Below are positions 53,873 through 62,360 of a stretch of 64,000 bases of DNA, in pieces (the stretch's first letter is position 1; each line of letters starts with the position of its first letter). A program made the translations under genes and the position numbers. The notes beneath the pieces were generated by a model, which had not been told where the DNA came from, did not search any database, and saw nothing but the letters and a program-made list of their open reading frames with translations. Origin of the DNA: Hawksworthiomyces lignivorus (taxonomy: Eukaryota > Ascomycota > Sordariomycetes > Ophiostomatales > Ophiostomataceae); the NCBI GenBank assembly GCA_002917075.1, contig NTMA01000042.1, positions 124,001-188,000 of the forward strand. Reading direction: 5' to 3'.

Positions 53873-56800
53873 ATGATGCCGCCAGATAACATGGACGTGA
53901 CCCCCCCAGCGCGTGACGGCGGCACCATGGAGACAGCACGGAACACTCGGGAACAACATATCACGGTGCTTGAATCTGAAGAGGCTGCTGCAAGGCATTC
54001 GACAGATGCAATTGCCAGACCAGAGGCCAGCCACGGCCATCGTTCGCATCATCTCCACGACAGGAACCACAACAAGCACCACGGCAAGATGCACGGCAGC
54101 TCTCTACTTCACTTTGACAGCGTTGACCGCGAAGGCCGCTCTGCCAGTATTGTCCGCGACGATGCGGGCCACATTGTTTACCCGGCTCTAGTCCCTCCCG
54201 CCGTCGAATCGCCTAGGCCCACGCATGTCGCAGCTCACGACTACGTGCAATCTGCTCAGACAACGTCCACCGTGCCCGAGGGTCAACCCATGGCCAACCC
54301 AGAAGACGATACTCTCGTGGATGGAAAAGATACGAACATTGGCAGGCTGTCTGGCGGTGACTCGACCATAGGCGGTGGTTCCGGGAGTTCCGGGGTTGCC
54401 GGAGCTTCCAGGGCTTCTAGGATTTCCGGCGTTTCTGCCGGGACTTCGGCGACGAAAGTACCGAAAACCAGGCGGCATTCTGAAGACCCTGCCGATCAGA
54501 TCGCCCCGCTGGCCACAGGCTGGCGGAGGTCGTCCACTATGCCTACCCCCCCAAAGCGCAGACACTCGAGCATGTCGAGCACGTCCCTGATCCAAGAACT
54601 GCGGCGGACATCTACCCTGCACTGGAACACACAGGAGGACGAAGACGGCGAAGACAGCATTCCTCACCGAAAGATCTTTCTTGTTCCAGCCAGCCAAGGC
54701 GCCGGCGCGAAGACCCAGGAGAAGCCATCCATAGCAAAGGCAGAAAAGGCCGCAAAGGGTGCAATCTTATCCACAATCTCCAATTCAAAGGCAAAAGCTG
54801 TCTCACTCCACCAGTCGACAAAAAACTTCATGTCGCAGTCTTTCCGGCGAGACGGCCGGCTTCAAATTTCAGTCAAAGACACGAGCCATACAGGATACCT
54901 GGCGAAAGCCGTTGGCGCTGCTGTCCGGCGAATTACGCAGGTCGATAGCGAAGAGGAGGAAGACGAGGATAGTGCAAACAGCTCTGGTGCCGAAGATGCC
55001 TTCATAAAGAAGGCTCAGCTGTCGCCAGCCGCCGCTGAGTTTCATCGCCTCTCCCGCAATCTGGCACACCAGCCGTGCCCGAGACTCAACATTGTCATCA
55101 TGGTCATCGGATCTCGCGGCGACATCCAGCCTTTTTTGAAAATTGGCAAGCTTCTCAAAGAGAAATACGGCCACAGAGTGCGCGTCGCTACGCATCCAGT
55201 GTTCCGCAATTTCATTGAAAAGGACGCCGGCCTCGAGTTCTTTTCAGTTGGAGGCGATCCCGCCGAGCTGATGGCTTTCATGGTGAAGAACCCGGGCTTG
55301 ATTCCTAGCTTAGCTACCGTCAAGTCTGGTGACATTGGCAGGCGCCGCGATTCCATGGCCGAGATGTTTGAAGGGTTTTGGCGGGCCTGTGTAGATGCTA
55401 CCGACGATCCAACCGATGTTCGCAATCTCAAACTTGTTGGCGACAAAGAACCGTTTATCGCCGATGCCATCATCGCAAACCCGCCCAGCTTTGCCCACGT
55501 CCACTGCGCTGAGGCTCTCGGCATCCCACTGCATCTCATGTTCACCTTCCCCTATACACCGACGCAGGCTTTCCCCCACCCGCTTGCTAACGTCATGAAG
55601 TCGAGCGTCGACCCTGGCTACACTAATTTCATCTCATATCCCCTAATCGACATGATGGTGTGGCAAGGTCTGGGTGATTTGGTCAACAACTTTCGCATCA
55701 ACACCCTAGGCCTAGAACCCATCTCCATGATCTGGGCTCCAGGTGCCATTTACCGCATGCATGTGCCGTTTACCTACCTCTGGAGCCCTGGGCTGGTCCC
55801 TAAGCCGGATGACTGGGGTCCAGAGATAGACATTGCTGGGTTTGTCTTTTTGGACTTGGCAAACACATATACGCCTCCGCCCAGCTTGTCGGCTTTCCTC
55901 GCCACCAGCGACCAGCCTCCAATATACATCGGCTTTGGGTCCATTGTCGTGGATGACGCCGACAGCTTCACTGATATGATCTTTGAGGCCGTCCGCCTGG
56001 CTGGTGTCCGTGCTCTGGTGTCTAAAGGTTGGGGCGGACTTGGCGGCGACGGCGGCAACGTACCCGACAATATCTACATTCTGGACAACATACCGCACGA
56101 CTGGCTGTTTCCAAAAATCAGCGCTTGCGTCATACATGGCGGCGCTGGCACGACGGCCATTGCGCTGAAGTGCGGCGTGCCGACCATGGTCGTGCCATTC
56201 TTTGGTGACCAGTATTTCTGGGGTTCCATGATCGAACGGGCCAAGGTCGGTCCCAAGCCCGTTCCTTACAAGAGGCTGACCGCTGAGCGCCTTGCCGATG
56301 GCATTCGGTACTTGCTTGGCAAAGAAGCCCGTGCAGCAGCACAGACGATCGCCGCATCCATCGAGAAGGAGGGCGACGGCGCCGACAATGCTTGTCGCTC
56401 GTTTCTCCGGACGCTGGACCTGGAGGGCAGTCGCTCGATGCGCTGCTCTATCTTTCCCGACCGCGTTGCCGTGTGGTGGCGGAAAGGGTCCAACATCCGG
56501 CTCAGCGCCCTCGCCGCCGACGCGCTGGTGGGGAGGGGATACATGACGTACAAAAACCTGCGGCTCATCAGACACACGGATTGGAACGATTTTGAAGGCC
56601 CCGGAGAGCCTGTCACAGCCGTGTTTGGATCGCTTGCCCACACCTTCAAGGGGGTCGTCAGCGACCCAATTTTTGCACTCGGTGGGCTCCTCAGCGGTAG
56701 CAAAAAAGACAGAACTGCCAAGGGCAATAAAGAGAGCGGCAATGGCAAGCGGAAAGAAGCAGATGAGGCAAGCACTCCGTCCGAGGACTTGGAATCAACA

Positions 56801-57982
56801 AGCACCTTGAAAAGCAAGGACTTGCGATCTGGCCTCTGGGACAATCTGGACGCTCTCCTAAAGCACAGAGTCACGAAACAAGCAGAGGATGGCTCGTTTG
56901 AACTGGTATTTGCAACGGTCGGCAAGACCGTCAAGCAGTCCACTATGGCATTGCTTATGGCTCCCTTCGACACGTACTTCGCACTCTGCCAGGGCTTTCA
57001 CAATGCGCCACGGCTTTATGGCGACGACACAGTACGACGACCGCCCCATGTGACGGGAATCAAAAGTGGGCTCTTTGCGGCAGGAAATGAATTCGTCTTT
57101 GGCATCTATGATGGCGTCACTGGCATTGTGCGCCTGCCCATACGCTGGACGCGAAATGGCGGTGGTATCCACGGCTTTGTCAAAGGCACTGGCATGGGCC
57201 TGATGGGATTTCTCCTCAAGGACTTCTCAGCCCTCATCGGGCCGCCTGGGTATGTGATGCATGGCTTGAAGAAGCAAGCTCGCCGATACAAGCAACCCAC
57301 CAAATACCTACGACGCGCACACGTCTCGCAGGGCCAGCGCGACATGCGAGCGATGAGCCCCAAAGACCAAGAGCGCTGCCAGCAGAAGGCGATCGCCGGG
57401 TGGGAGACACTGCACACGCTATTCAAGATGGCACAGCAGCCAGAAAAGGAGAAGAAGAAGTCGAAAAAAACCAAAGGCAAGGCCGCTGGTACAGCTCCTG
57501 CCGTCCGGACAACTGCCGTCCGGACAACATCACGGGCAGAGGGTGCGCCGAGGCCGCGGCGCGGAAGCAACGACAGCATCTTTGAGAGCCACTACAATCA
57601 CTACCACCAACACTCGATCGGACTGCGGAGCAGCGTGGACCTCGACATGGCGCTAGAGAGTGTTGACCTAGCGGCTCTCGTGCTGGCGGCCATGCGGCGC
57701 GGCGAGACGCTAGACAGCGTCGTGAAGGGGCGGCACGTCTGCACTCCGGCCAAGCGCCGGCACAACCACTGCCCCTACAGCGCGCCGACCACGAACCGCA
57801 ATGTAGACCCGATTTCTCGCGAGGAGCTCATCAAAGCGAACCTCCGTCGCGAAGAGGAGGATGAGAAAACGGAAGGAGAAGGGAATACTAGCGAGTCTGG
57901 TGGCGTTGATGGAGTGTTGGGACGGGAACAAGAAACGGACGCTGAAAAATCTGGTAGTCCCATGAGGAAGGTGAAAACTTAA
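53873..57982 (+). CDS. Large UDP-glycosyltransferase, sterol 3-beta-glucosyltransferase-like
   Basis: A single exon of 1369 residues from the first ATG, 53873 (MMPPDNMDVTPPARDGG); ATG 53876 is equivalent. Seen: about 400 residues of disordered, His/Ser-rich N-terminus, then the GT28-type N-terminal domain (LNIVIMVIGSRGDIQPFLKI, about residue 407 on), the GT-B C-terminal donor site (CVIHGGAGTTAIALKCGVPT, then VVPFFGDQYFWG, about 750-790) and a long C-terminal region (DPIFALGGLLSGSK, YDGVTGIVRLPIRW) ending in Lys-rich tails. Known: the catalytic unit matches sterol glucosyltransferases of the Atg26/Ugt51 type, which glucosylate ergosterol using UDP-glucose. Unlike Atg26, I see no GRAM or PH domain. 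Fungi carry several such paralogues with unknown acceptors, so substrate is inference. Confidence 0.87.
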   Translation: MMPPDNMDVTPPARDGGTMETARNTREQHITVLESEEAAARHSTDAIARPEASHGHRSHHLHDRNHNKHHGKMHGSSLLHFDSVDREGRSASIVRDDAGHIVYPALVPPAVESPRPTHVAAHDYVQSAQTTSTVPEGQPMANPEDDTLVDGKDTNIGRLSGGDSTIGGGSGSSGVAGASRASRISGVSAGTSATKVPKTRRHSEDPADQIAPLATGWRRSSTMPTPPKRRHSSMSSTSLIQELRRTSTLHWNTQEDEDGEDSIPHRKIFLVPASQGAGAKTQEKPSIAKAEKAAKGAILSTISNSKAKAVSLHQSTKNFMSQSFRRDGRLQISVKDTSHTGYLAKAVGAAVRRITQVDSEEEEDEDSANSSGAEDAFIKKAQLSPAAAEFHRLSRNLAHQPCPRLNIVIMVIGSRGDIQPFLKIGKLLKEKYGHRVRVATHPVFRNFIEKDAGLEFFSVGGDPAELMAFMVKNPGLIPSLATVKSGDIGRRRDSMAEMFEGFWRACVDATDDPTDVRNLKLVGDKEPFIADAIIANPPSFAHVHCAEALGIPLHLMFTFPYTPTQAFPHPLANVMKSSVDPGYTNFISYPLIDMMVWQGLGDLVNNFRINTLGLEPISMIWAPGAIYRMHVPFTYLWSPGLVPKPDDWGPEIDIAGFVFLDLANTYTPPPSLSAFLATSDQPPIYIGFGSIVVDDADSFTDMIFEAVRLAGVRALVSKGWGGLGGDGGNVPDNIYILDNIPHDWLFPKISACVIHGGAGTTAIALKCGVPTMVVPFFGDQYFWGSMIERAKVGPKPVPYKRLTAERLADGIRYLLGKEARAAAQTIAASIEKEGDGADNACRSFLRTLDLEGSRSMRCSIFPDRVAVWWRKGSNIRLSALAADALVGRGYMTYKNLRLIRHTDWNDFEGPGEPVTAVFGSLAHTFKGVVSDPIFALGGLLSGSKKDRTAKGNKESGNGKRKEADEASTPSEDLESTSTLKSKDLRSGLWDNLDALLKHRVTKQAEDGSFELVFATVGKTVKQSTMALLMAPFDTYFALCQGFHNAPRLYGDDTVRRPPHVTGIKSGLFAAGNEFVFGIYDGVTGIVRLPIRWTRNGGGIHGFVKGTGMGLMGFLLKDFSALIGPPGYVMHGLKKQARRYKQPTKYLRRAHVSQGQRDMRAMSPKDQERCQQKAIAGWETLHTLFKMAQQPEKEKKKSKKTKGKAAGTAPAVRTTAVRTTSRAEGAPRPRRGSNDSIFESHYNHYHQHSIGLRSSVDLDMALESVDLAALVLAAMRRGETLDSVVKGRHVCTPAKRRHNHCPYSAPTTNRNVDPISREELIKANLRREEEDEKTEGEGNTSESGGVDGVLGREQETDAEKSGSPMRKVKT

Positions 57983-58361
57983 ACGACGTCTTGTCGATCA
58001 CTTTTACACTGTTTGACTTACATCTTCAAGATACCTATTTTATTTTATACATGTGCGTATATATTTGGACTGCGGAAGGAGTATGCGGAGTCACTGGGCA
58101 TAGATATACAGCGAATAAGTAGAGCGAAAGTAGATCATTGACATAAAGTACCTGATTGCAAGAGAAAATAGTTGGTTTTATCTACCAAACTGCCCGGTCT
58201 ACACAATGAGAATCGAATATCGAAGATACGGTCAACCGAGACCGAGAAGAAGTAAGTCATGTACAAAAGAAAAGGGAGACGAAAAAAAGGAAACAATACG
58301 ACACTCGCGCAAGAAGACGCTGTATAAACAAGAGAGTACAATCTGCCCGCTCGCCAACTCT
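57983..58361. other. Intergenic between convergent genes
   Basis: About 380 bp 3'-3' interval between the glycosyltransferase and the calponin-like gene. AT-rich; no gene seen. Confidence 0.5.
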
Positions 58362-61016
58362 TCAACGTCCGCCAGGCAGCGGCCGCGGGCCGACGATCTG
58401 GCGGCGCCCGGCGCCGATGCCCTGGCTGCCGCGGTTCTGGCTGTCGCCGCCCGTGTAGCCGCTCCACTGGTTGACGTCCCAGCGGCCGTTGATGCCGTCG
58501 ACGTTGCTGTTGTCGCCGCCGGGCCCCTGGCGGCTGGCGGCGGCCGTCGTCTCGCGCTGGGCCTCCTCCCACTCGCGCTGCCGCTGCCGCTCCATCTCCA
58601 TCTCGCGCTCCAGCAGCGACTTGCCGGCCCAGCCGCCGCCGCCTCCACCTCCGCCACCGCCGCTCTGCTTGGGCGGCAGCGGACGCTGCGACTGGATGGG
58701 TGGCGGCGCCGGCTTCGGCTGTTGTGCGCGCTGCTGCATCTGCTGCCGCCGCCGGCGCTCCTCGGCATCGCGCTCGGCTACGCCGCCGGCCAGCTCGTGG
58801 GAGTAGGTCGGCTGGTGCGGCGGTGCCGCCTTCTGCTGCTTCTGGTGCTGCGGTGGAGGCTGCTGGTAGGGCGGTGGCTGCTGCTGCTGGGGGGGCGCGG
58901 CATACGACGACGGGTCCGGCAGGGGTCGGCCGTGCGACTTGGTCAGCTTGTTGGGGCCGTCGCCAGTGCGGTGGGGCCGGAGGGGGCTCGTCGAGCCCGA
59001 GCTGAGGCTGTTGTTGCTGTCGCTGGGTACTGGCGCCGCCTTCTCGCCGGTGCGGTGTGTGCGGATCTTTTGGAAGAAGGACTGCTTTGGCGGTGGCTGC
59101 TGCGGCAGCTGCTGCTGGTCTTCGCCCGTCTTCTGGCTGCTGAGGCGTGGCGGTACAGGGACGGCCTGCTGTTGCGGCGGCGGCTGTTGTTGTTGTTGTT
59201 GTTGCTGCTGCTGCTGCTGGAAGTGCGCCCGTGGATCGGGCAGCGGCCGTGATGGTTTCGATGGCGGTGGCACTTGCTGCTGGTAATATGGCTGTGGTTC
59301 CTGCTGTGAGCGCGGTGAGAAGGAGTCTTCGTTGGACGGCGGCGGGGAGCTGAAGCTGGCTGCGGCCGCAGCCGGATCGCGCTCCATGTCTGCAAACCGG
59401 GACCGGCTCTGGCTGCGCGGCGTCCGCAGCACCTCCCGCTCATCGCGCGACCACGAGTCCTGCCGGGTAGGCACGGCGGCCGCCTCTGTCCGCACAGGCG
59501 CGGGCCGGCTGCGCGACCGCGCACGAGACCGCGAGCGGGCGCGCGCGTCGCGTCCGTCCCGGGCTCTGCCGGGCTCGGCAGCCTGCGGCGTGTCGTGGCG
59601 GGCGCGGCCGGAGCGCTCCTGGCGCTCGCGCTCGTACTCCTGCTCGCGCTGGCGGGCCAGCTCGAGCTCCTGCTCCAGCTCGCGCACGCGGCTGATGTAG
59701 GGCGAGTCGGCGTCCTTGCCGGGCTTCTGCGAGGAGCTTGCGGGAGAGGCGGAGCCACCGCGCCGCTCCGCCTGGTACTGGCTGAGGTACTGGCCGCGCA
59801 GGCGCGGGTCTCCCCCGCCGCTACCGCTGCTCGCGCCACTGCCGCCGCCACTGCCGCCGCCTGCACTACCGCCGCTGCTGCGCTGCTGGCGCTCCTCGGC
59901 CAGGCGCGCCTCGGCCTCCTCCTCCTCGCGCCGCCGCTTCTCCTCGGTGGCCTGCCACTGGCGCTCCTCCTCCTCCCAGCGGCGCTTCTCCTCCTCGGCC
60001 TTGCGCTTCTCCTCGGCGCGCAGCCGCCGCGTCTCCTCCTCCCAGCGGCGCTGCTCCTCGGCGCGGGCGCGCTCCTCCTCCTCGGCCTCGGCCTGCCGCC
60101 GCTCCTCCTCCTGCTGCGCGCGCAGGCGCTCCTCCTCGGCCTCCTTCTCGCGGCGCAGCTTCTCCTTCTCGGCCGCGTTGGGCACGTGCGGCCCCGCGCT
60201 CGTAATCTGCCGCCGCCCGCCAAACGAGATGCCCAGGTTGCCCTGGCTGGCTCCGCCCATGTAGCCGTACTGGGCAATGTTCCAGGCCGGCGCCGTCGAG
60301 CCCTCTAGCTCGCGCTTGCTCCAGGTGCTGGTCGACGTCGGGCTCTTGCTCGGGCTGGTACTGCGCCCGCCGGCGCTACCGCTACCGCTGCCGCTGTTGT
60401 TCTTCGTCGGGCTCCAGCGCCCGCCCACGGGGCTGGACTCGCCGGTCCGCGTGGGCGCCAGCGGCGTGCGGCCGCTGTAGATCGAGGAGACGGGGCGGTC
60501 GCCGGGCGTCGACCCGCGGCCGAGCGGGCTGGTCGGCGCCCCGCCCGCCGAGCCCGTGCTTTGAGGGCTCACAACACCGCCACGGTTGGCGCGCGGCCCG
60601 ATGGCCGTGGGGAAGGCGGCCGGGTTCGCGCGGTTGGCGGCGCGACTGAAGGCGCCCAAGCACTGCAGGACCTGGGCGGGGTCCTTGGCCTCGTACAGGT
60701 CGACGGTCAGGAAGACGTCGTGCTGCTGCAGGTTGAGGGGCGGGGCCTGGCAGGCGCGCAGAAAGTGCGAGATGTTCTCCATCTGCACAAAGGGCATGGC
60801 CGACTGCTTGAAGCGGATGCCCGGCGGCGGCACCGCCAGGTTCGCCAGGCGGCACAGCGCCACGCCGTCCTTGAGCGCCTCCAGCAGGTCGCCCGGCGCC
60901 AGCGGCTGGCCCAGCACGCCCTCGATCCATGCGCGCGCCTCGCGGGCCGCGCCTGGCGTGTACTTGTCCAGGCGCAGCTTGCGCAGGTCGCCGTCCAGCG
61001 ACGTGACCGACGCCAT
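58362..61016 (-). CDS. Calponin/transgelin-type actin-binding protein with long coiled-coil and low-complexity region
   Basis: A single open frame of 884 residues from ATG 61016 (MASVTSLDGDLRKLRLDKYT). Seen: a calponin-homology domain at about residues 15-135 (ARAWIEGVLGQPL, LLEALKDGVALCRLANL, FVQMENISHFLRAC, TVDLYEAKDPAQVLQCLGAF). A calponin-like repeat follows at about 245-268 (YGYMGGASQGNLG then GGRRQI). Next are a Glu/Arg/Lys/Gln-rich helix (about 280-380) that reads like an ERM-type coiled coil, a long Pro/Gln/Arg-rich disordered region with a Gln run, and a second calponin-like motif at the extreme C-terminus (GYTGGDSQNRGS then GAGRRQIVG). Known: yeast Scp1 and fission yeast Stg1 bind and bundle actin with a CH domain plus calponin-like repeat, at about 200 residues. 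Inference: an actin-patch or ring protein in an extended, filamentous-fungus form. Confidence 0.88.
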   Translation of the reverse strand: MASVTSLDGDLRKLRLDKYTPGAAREARAWIEGVLGQPLAPGDLLEALKDGVALCRLANLAVPPPGIRFKQSAMPFVQMENISHFLRACQAPPLNLQQHDVFLTVDLYEAKDPAQVLQCLGAFSRAANRANPAAFPTAIGPRANRGGVVSPQSTGSAGGAPTSPLGRGSTPGDRPVSSIYSGRTPLAPTRTGESSPVGGRWSPTKNNSGSGSGSAGGRSTSPSKSPTSTSTWSKRELEGSTAPAWNIAQYGYMGGASQGNLGISFGGRRQITSAGPHVPNAAEKEKLRREKEAEEERLRAQQEEERRQAEAEEEERARAEEQRRWEEETRRLRAEEKRKAEEEKRRWEEEERQWQATEEKRRREEEEAEARLAEERQQRSSGGSAGGGSGGGSGASSGSGGGDPRLRGQYLSQYQAERRGGSASPASSSQKPGKDADSPYISRVRELEQELELARQREQEYERERQERSGRARHDTPQAAEPGRARDGRDARARSRSRARSRSRPAPVRTEAAAVPTRQDSWSRDEREVLRTPRSQSRSRFADMERDPAAAAASFSSPPPSNEDSFSPRSQQEPQPYYQQQVPPPSKPSRPLPDPRAHFQQQQQQQQQQQQPPPQQQAVPVPPRLSSQKTGEDQQQLPQQPPPKQSFFQKIRTHRTGEKAAPVPSDSNNSLSSGSTSPLRPHRTGDGPNKLTKSHGRPLPDPSSYAAPPQQQQPPPYQQPPPQHQKQQKAAPPHQPTYSHELAGGVAERDAEERRRRQQMQQRAQQPKPAPPPIQSQRPLPPKQSGGGGGGGGGGWAGKSLLEREMEMERQRQREWEEAQRETTAAASRQGPGGDNSNVDGINGRWDVNQWSGYTGGDSQNRGSQGIGAGRRQIVGPRPLPGGR
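59182..59219. repeat. Poly-Gln-coding trinucleotide repeat
   Basis: A run of GTT and GCT triplets on the + strand encodes a Gln stretch of about 12 residues in the minus-strand calponin-like protein. The left half is CAA-type and the right half CAG-type, so expansion occurred in two blocks. Confidence 0.85.
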
Positions 61017-62360
61017 CGTTTGTATTGCGGCTGTTGCGAGAGTGGGAATTGGGTTCTAGCTCTCTGCCCTGCTCTCTGCGCGGCCGTATGTTTTCTGCTC
61101 TTCTTTTTCTTCTGTCTCGTGCTGGTTCTGCTGCCTATTCTGCGCTGGTCGTCTCGCTTGGCGCAGTCGTAAGGTTTCGGCGTTAGGATCGGCCGGAGGA
61201 CGTAGGGCGAATCTGAGATGAATAAGAGGGCCACCCAATGGTCGATTTCGGCATGAGTCCTCGTGCTGCCGCGTTCGTCAATCACTGTTTCTATGGTCGT
61301 CGTTTCTTGTCGAGTCTCGAGGGATGTCTCATAGCAGAGTTTCTTTTAGAGAAAAGCAAGAATCGCATAATCTGCACCAGCAGATATGTAATTAAAGAGT
61401 TCAGCCAGTCAGCAAAAAGATGGGCATCAGGAATGGGTAACTACGGCAGGGTCGTCGCCTCCCAAAACGCGCGCCGGAAGACTGGCCGCCACCTTTTTTT
61501 TGGTTTCCCCCGCCTTCTATCTAAGCAAAGCCACACACCCTAGTAACGTGGAGAGGGGTAAGGAGTATACCACTCCTGCTAATTTCTATGTCGATGGGGG
61601 GGGAGTACATGTACAGAAGCTTACGCGTTAAATTACAGCAAATATTTGTACCTTTACGTCTCCAGTGGCCTCCTTCCCCCCCAGCCACAGCAACAGGCCC
61701 TCGAAAGTAAACAAAAGGGCATATGTAAATAAGCCAAATAAAACTCGCGCGCGCTATAGTTAAAGCGCTTTAGAATTCATAAGATCAGTCTGGCCTTAAT
61801 ACTCCGTACGCAGCATAATATTCAGAATGAAAACAATGCGACTCTTTTTACCTTCCTTCTTCTCTTCCTAATCCCCCCAAAATCAGAGTTTAGACTCATG
61901 ACCTTTTGTTGGCTGTCATATATAAGGGTGCGTGCTGCAGGGGGGGACTAAAGCACTGAGAGAAGAAAGTAAGAGAGTGTAACATGCAAACTGTAGGAAA
62001 TACAGGCCAAATTCTCTTATGGAAGAAACAAAGGAAAGAGGCAGAACTAGAGAAAAAGTAATAGCTTTAACCACAAAACAACATCAAATGTGAAACGAAT
62101 TCCCAACCGCATCTAACTCAGAACAAAATAGTGTGCAACGTGCAATCACTAGCATGTTTTGCCAATCAAATAATTAAGTAACGGCCTTCAATTTACTTTA
62201 AGAAACCATTAATAGTAGTCGTACTAGCTTCTATATGAAGTAGTTGAGCAACATCAGTCTATCTCCTATAAAAAATTAGTAGGACCAGCGTACTACCGTC
62301 CACTCATAACGCCGTGATATCCGCTCTTCTGCGAAGCAATTGAAAAATATCCCAGGTCCC
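61017..62360. other. Intergenic between calponin-like gene and ankyrin gene
   Basis: About 1.34 kb. The first about 200 bp is the calponin-like gene's promoter and 5' leader. A 101-codon + strand frame (61238-61543) has no recognisable product. The rest is AT-rich. Its right end (62303-62360) continues the decayed ankyrin repeat beyond the stop codon of the next gene. Confidence 0.5.

Noticed and set aside
58943..60277. 444-codon minus-strand frame inside the calponin-like gene
   Set aside because: Same strand, different frame of a repetitive GC-rich region; composition is Arg/Ala/Ser only, and the real frame has a recognisable CH domain.
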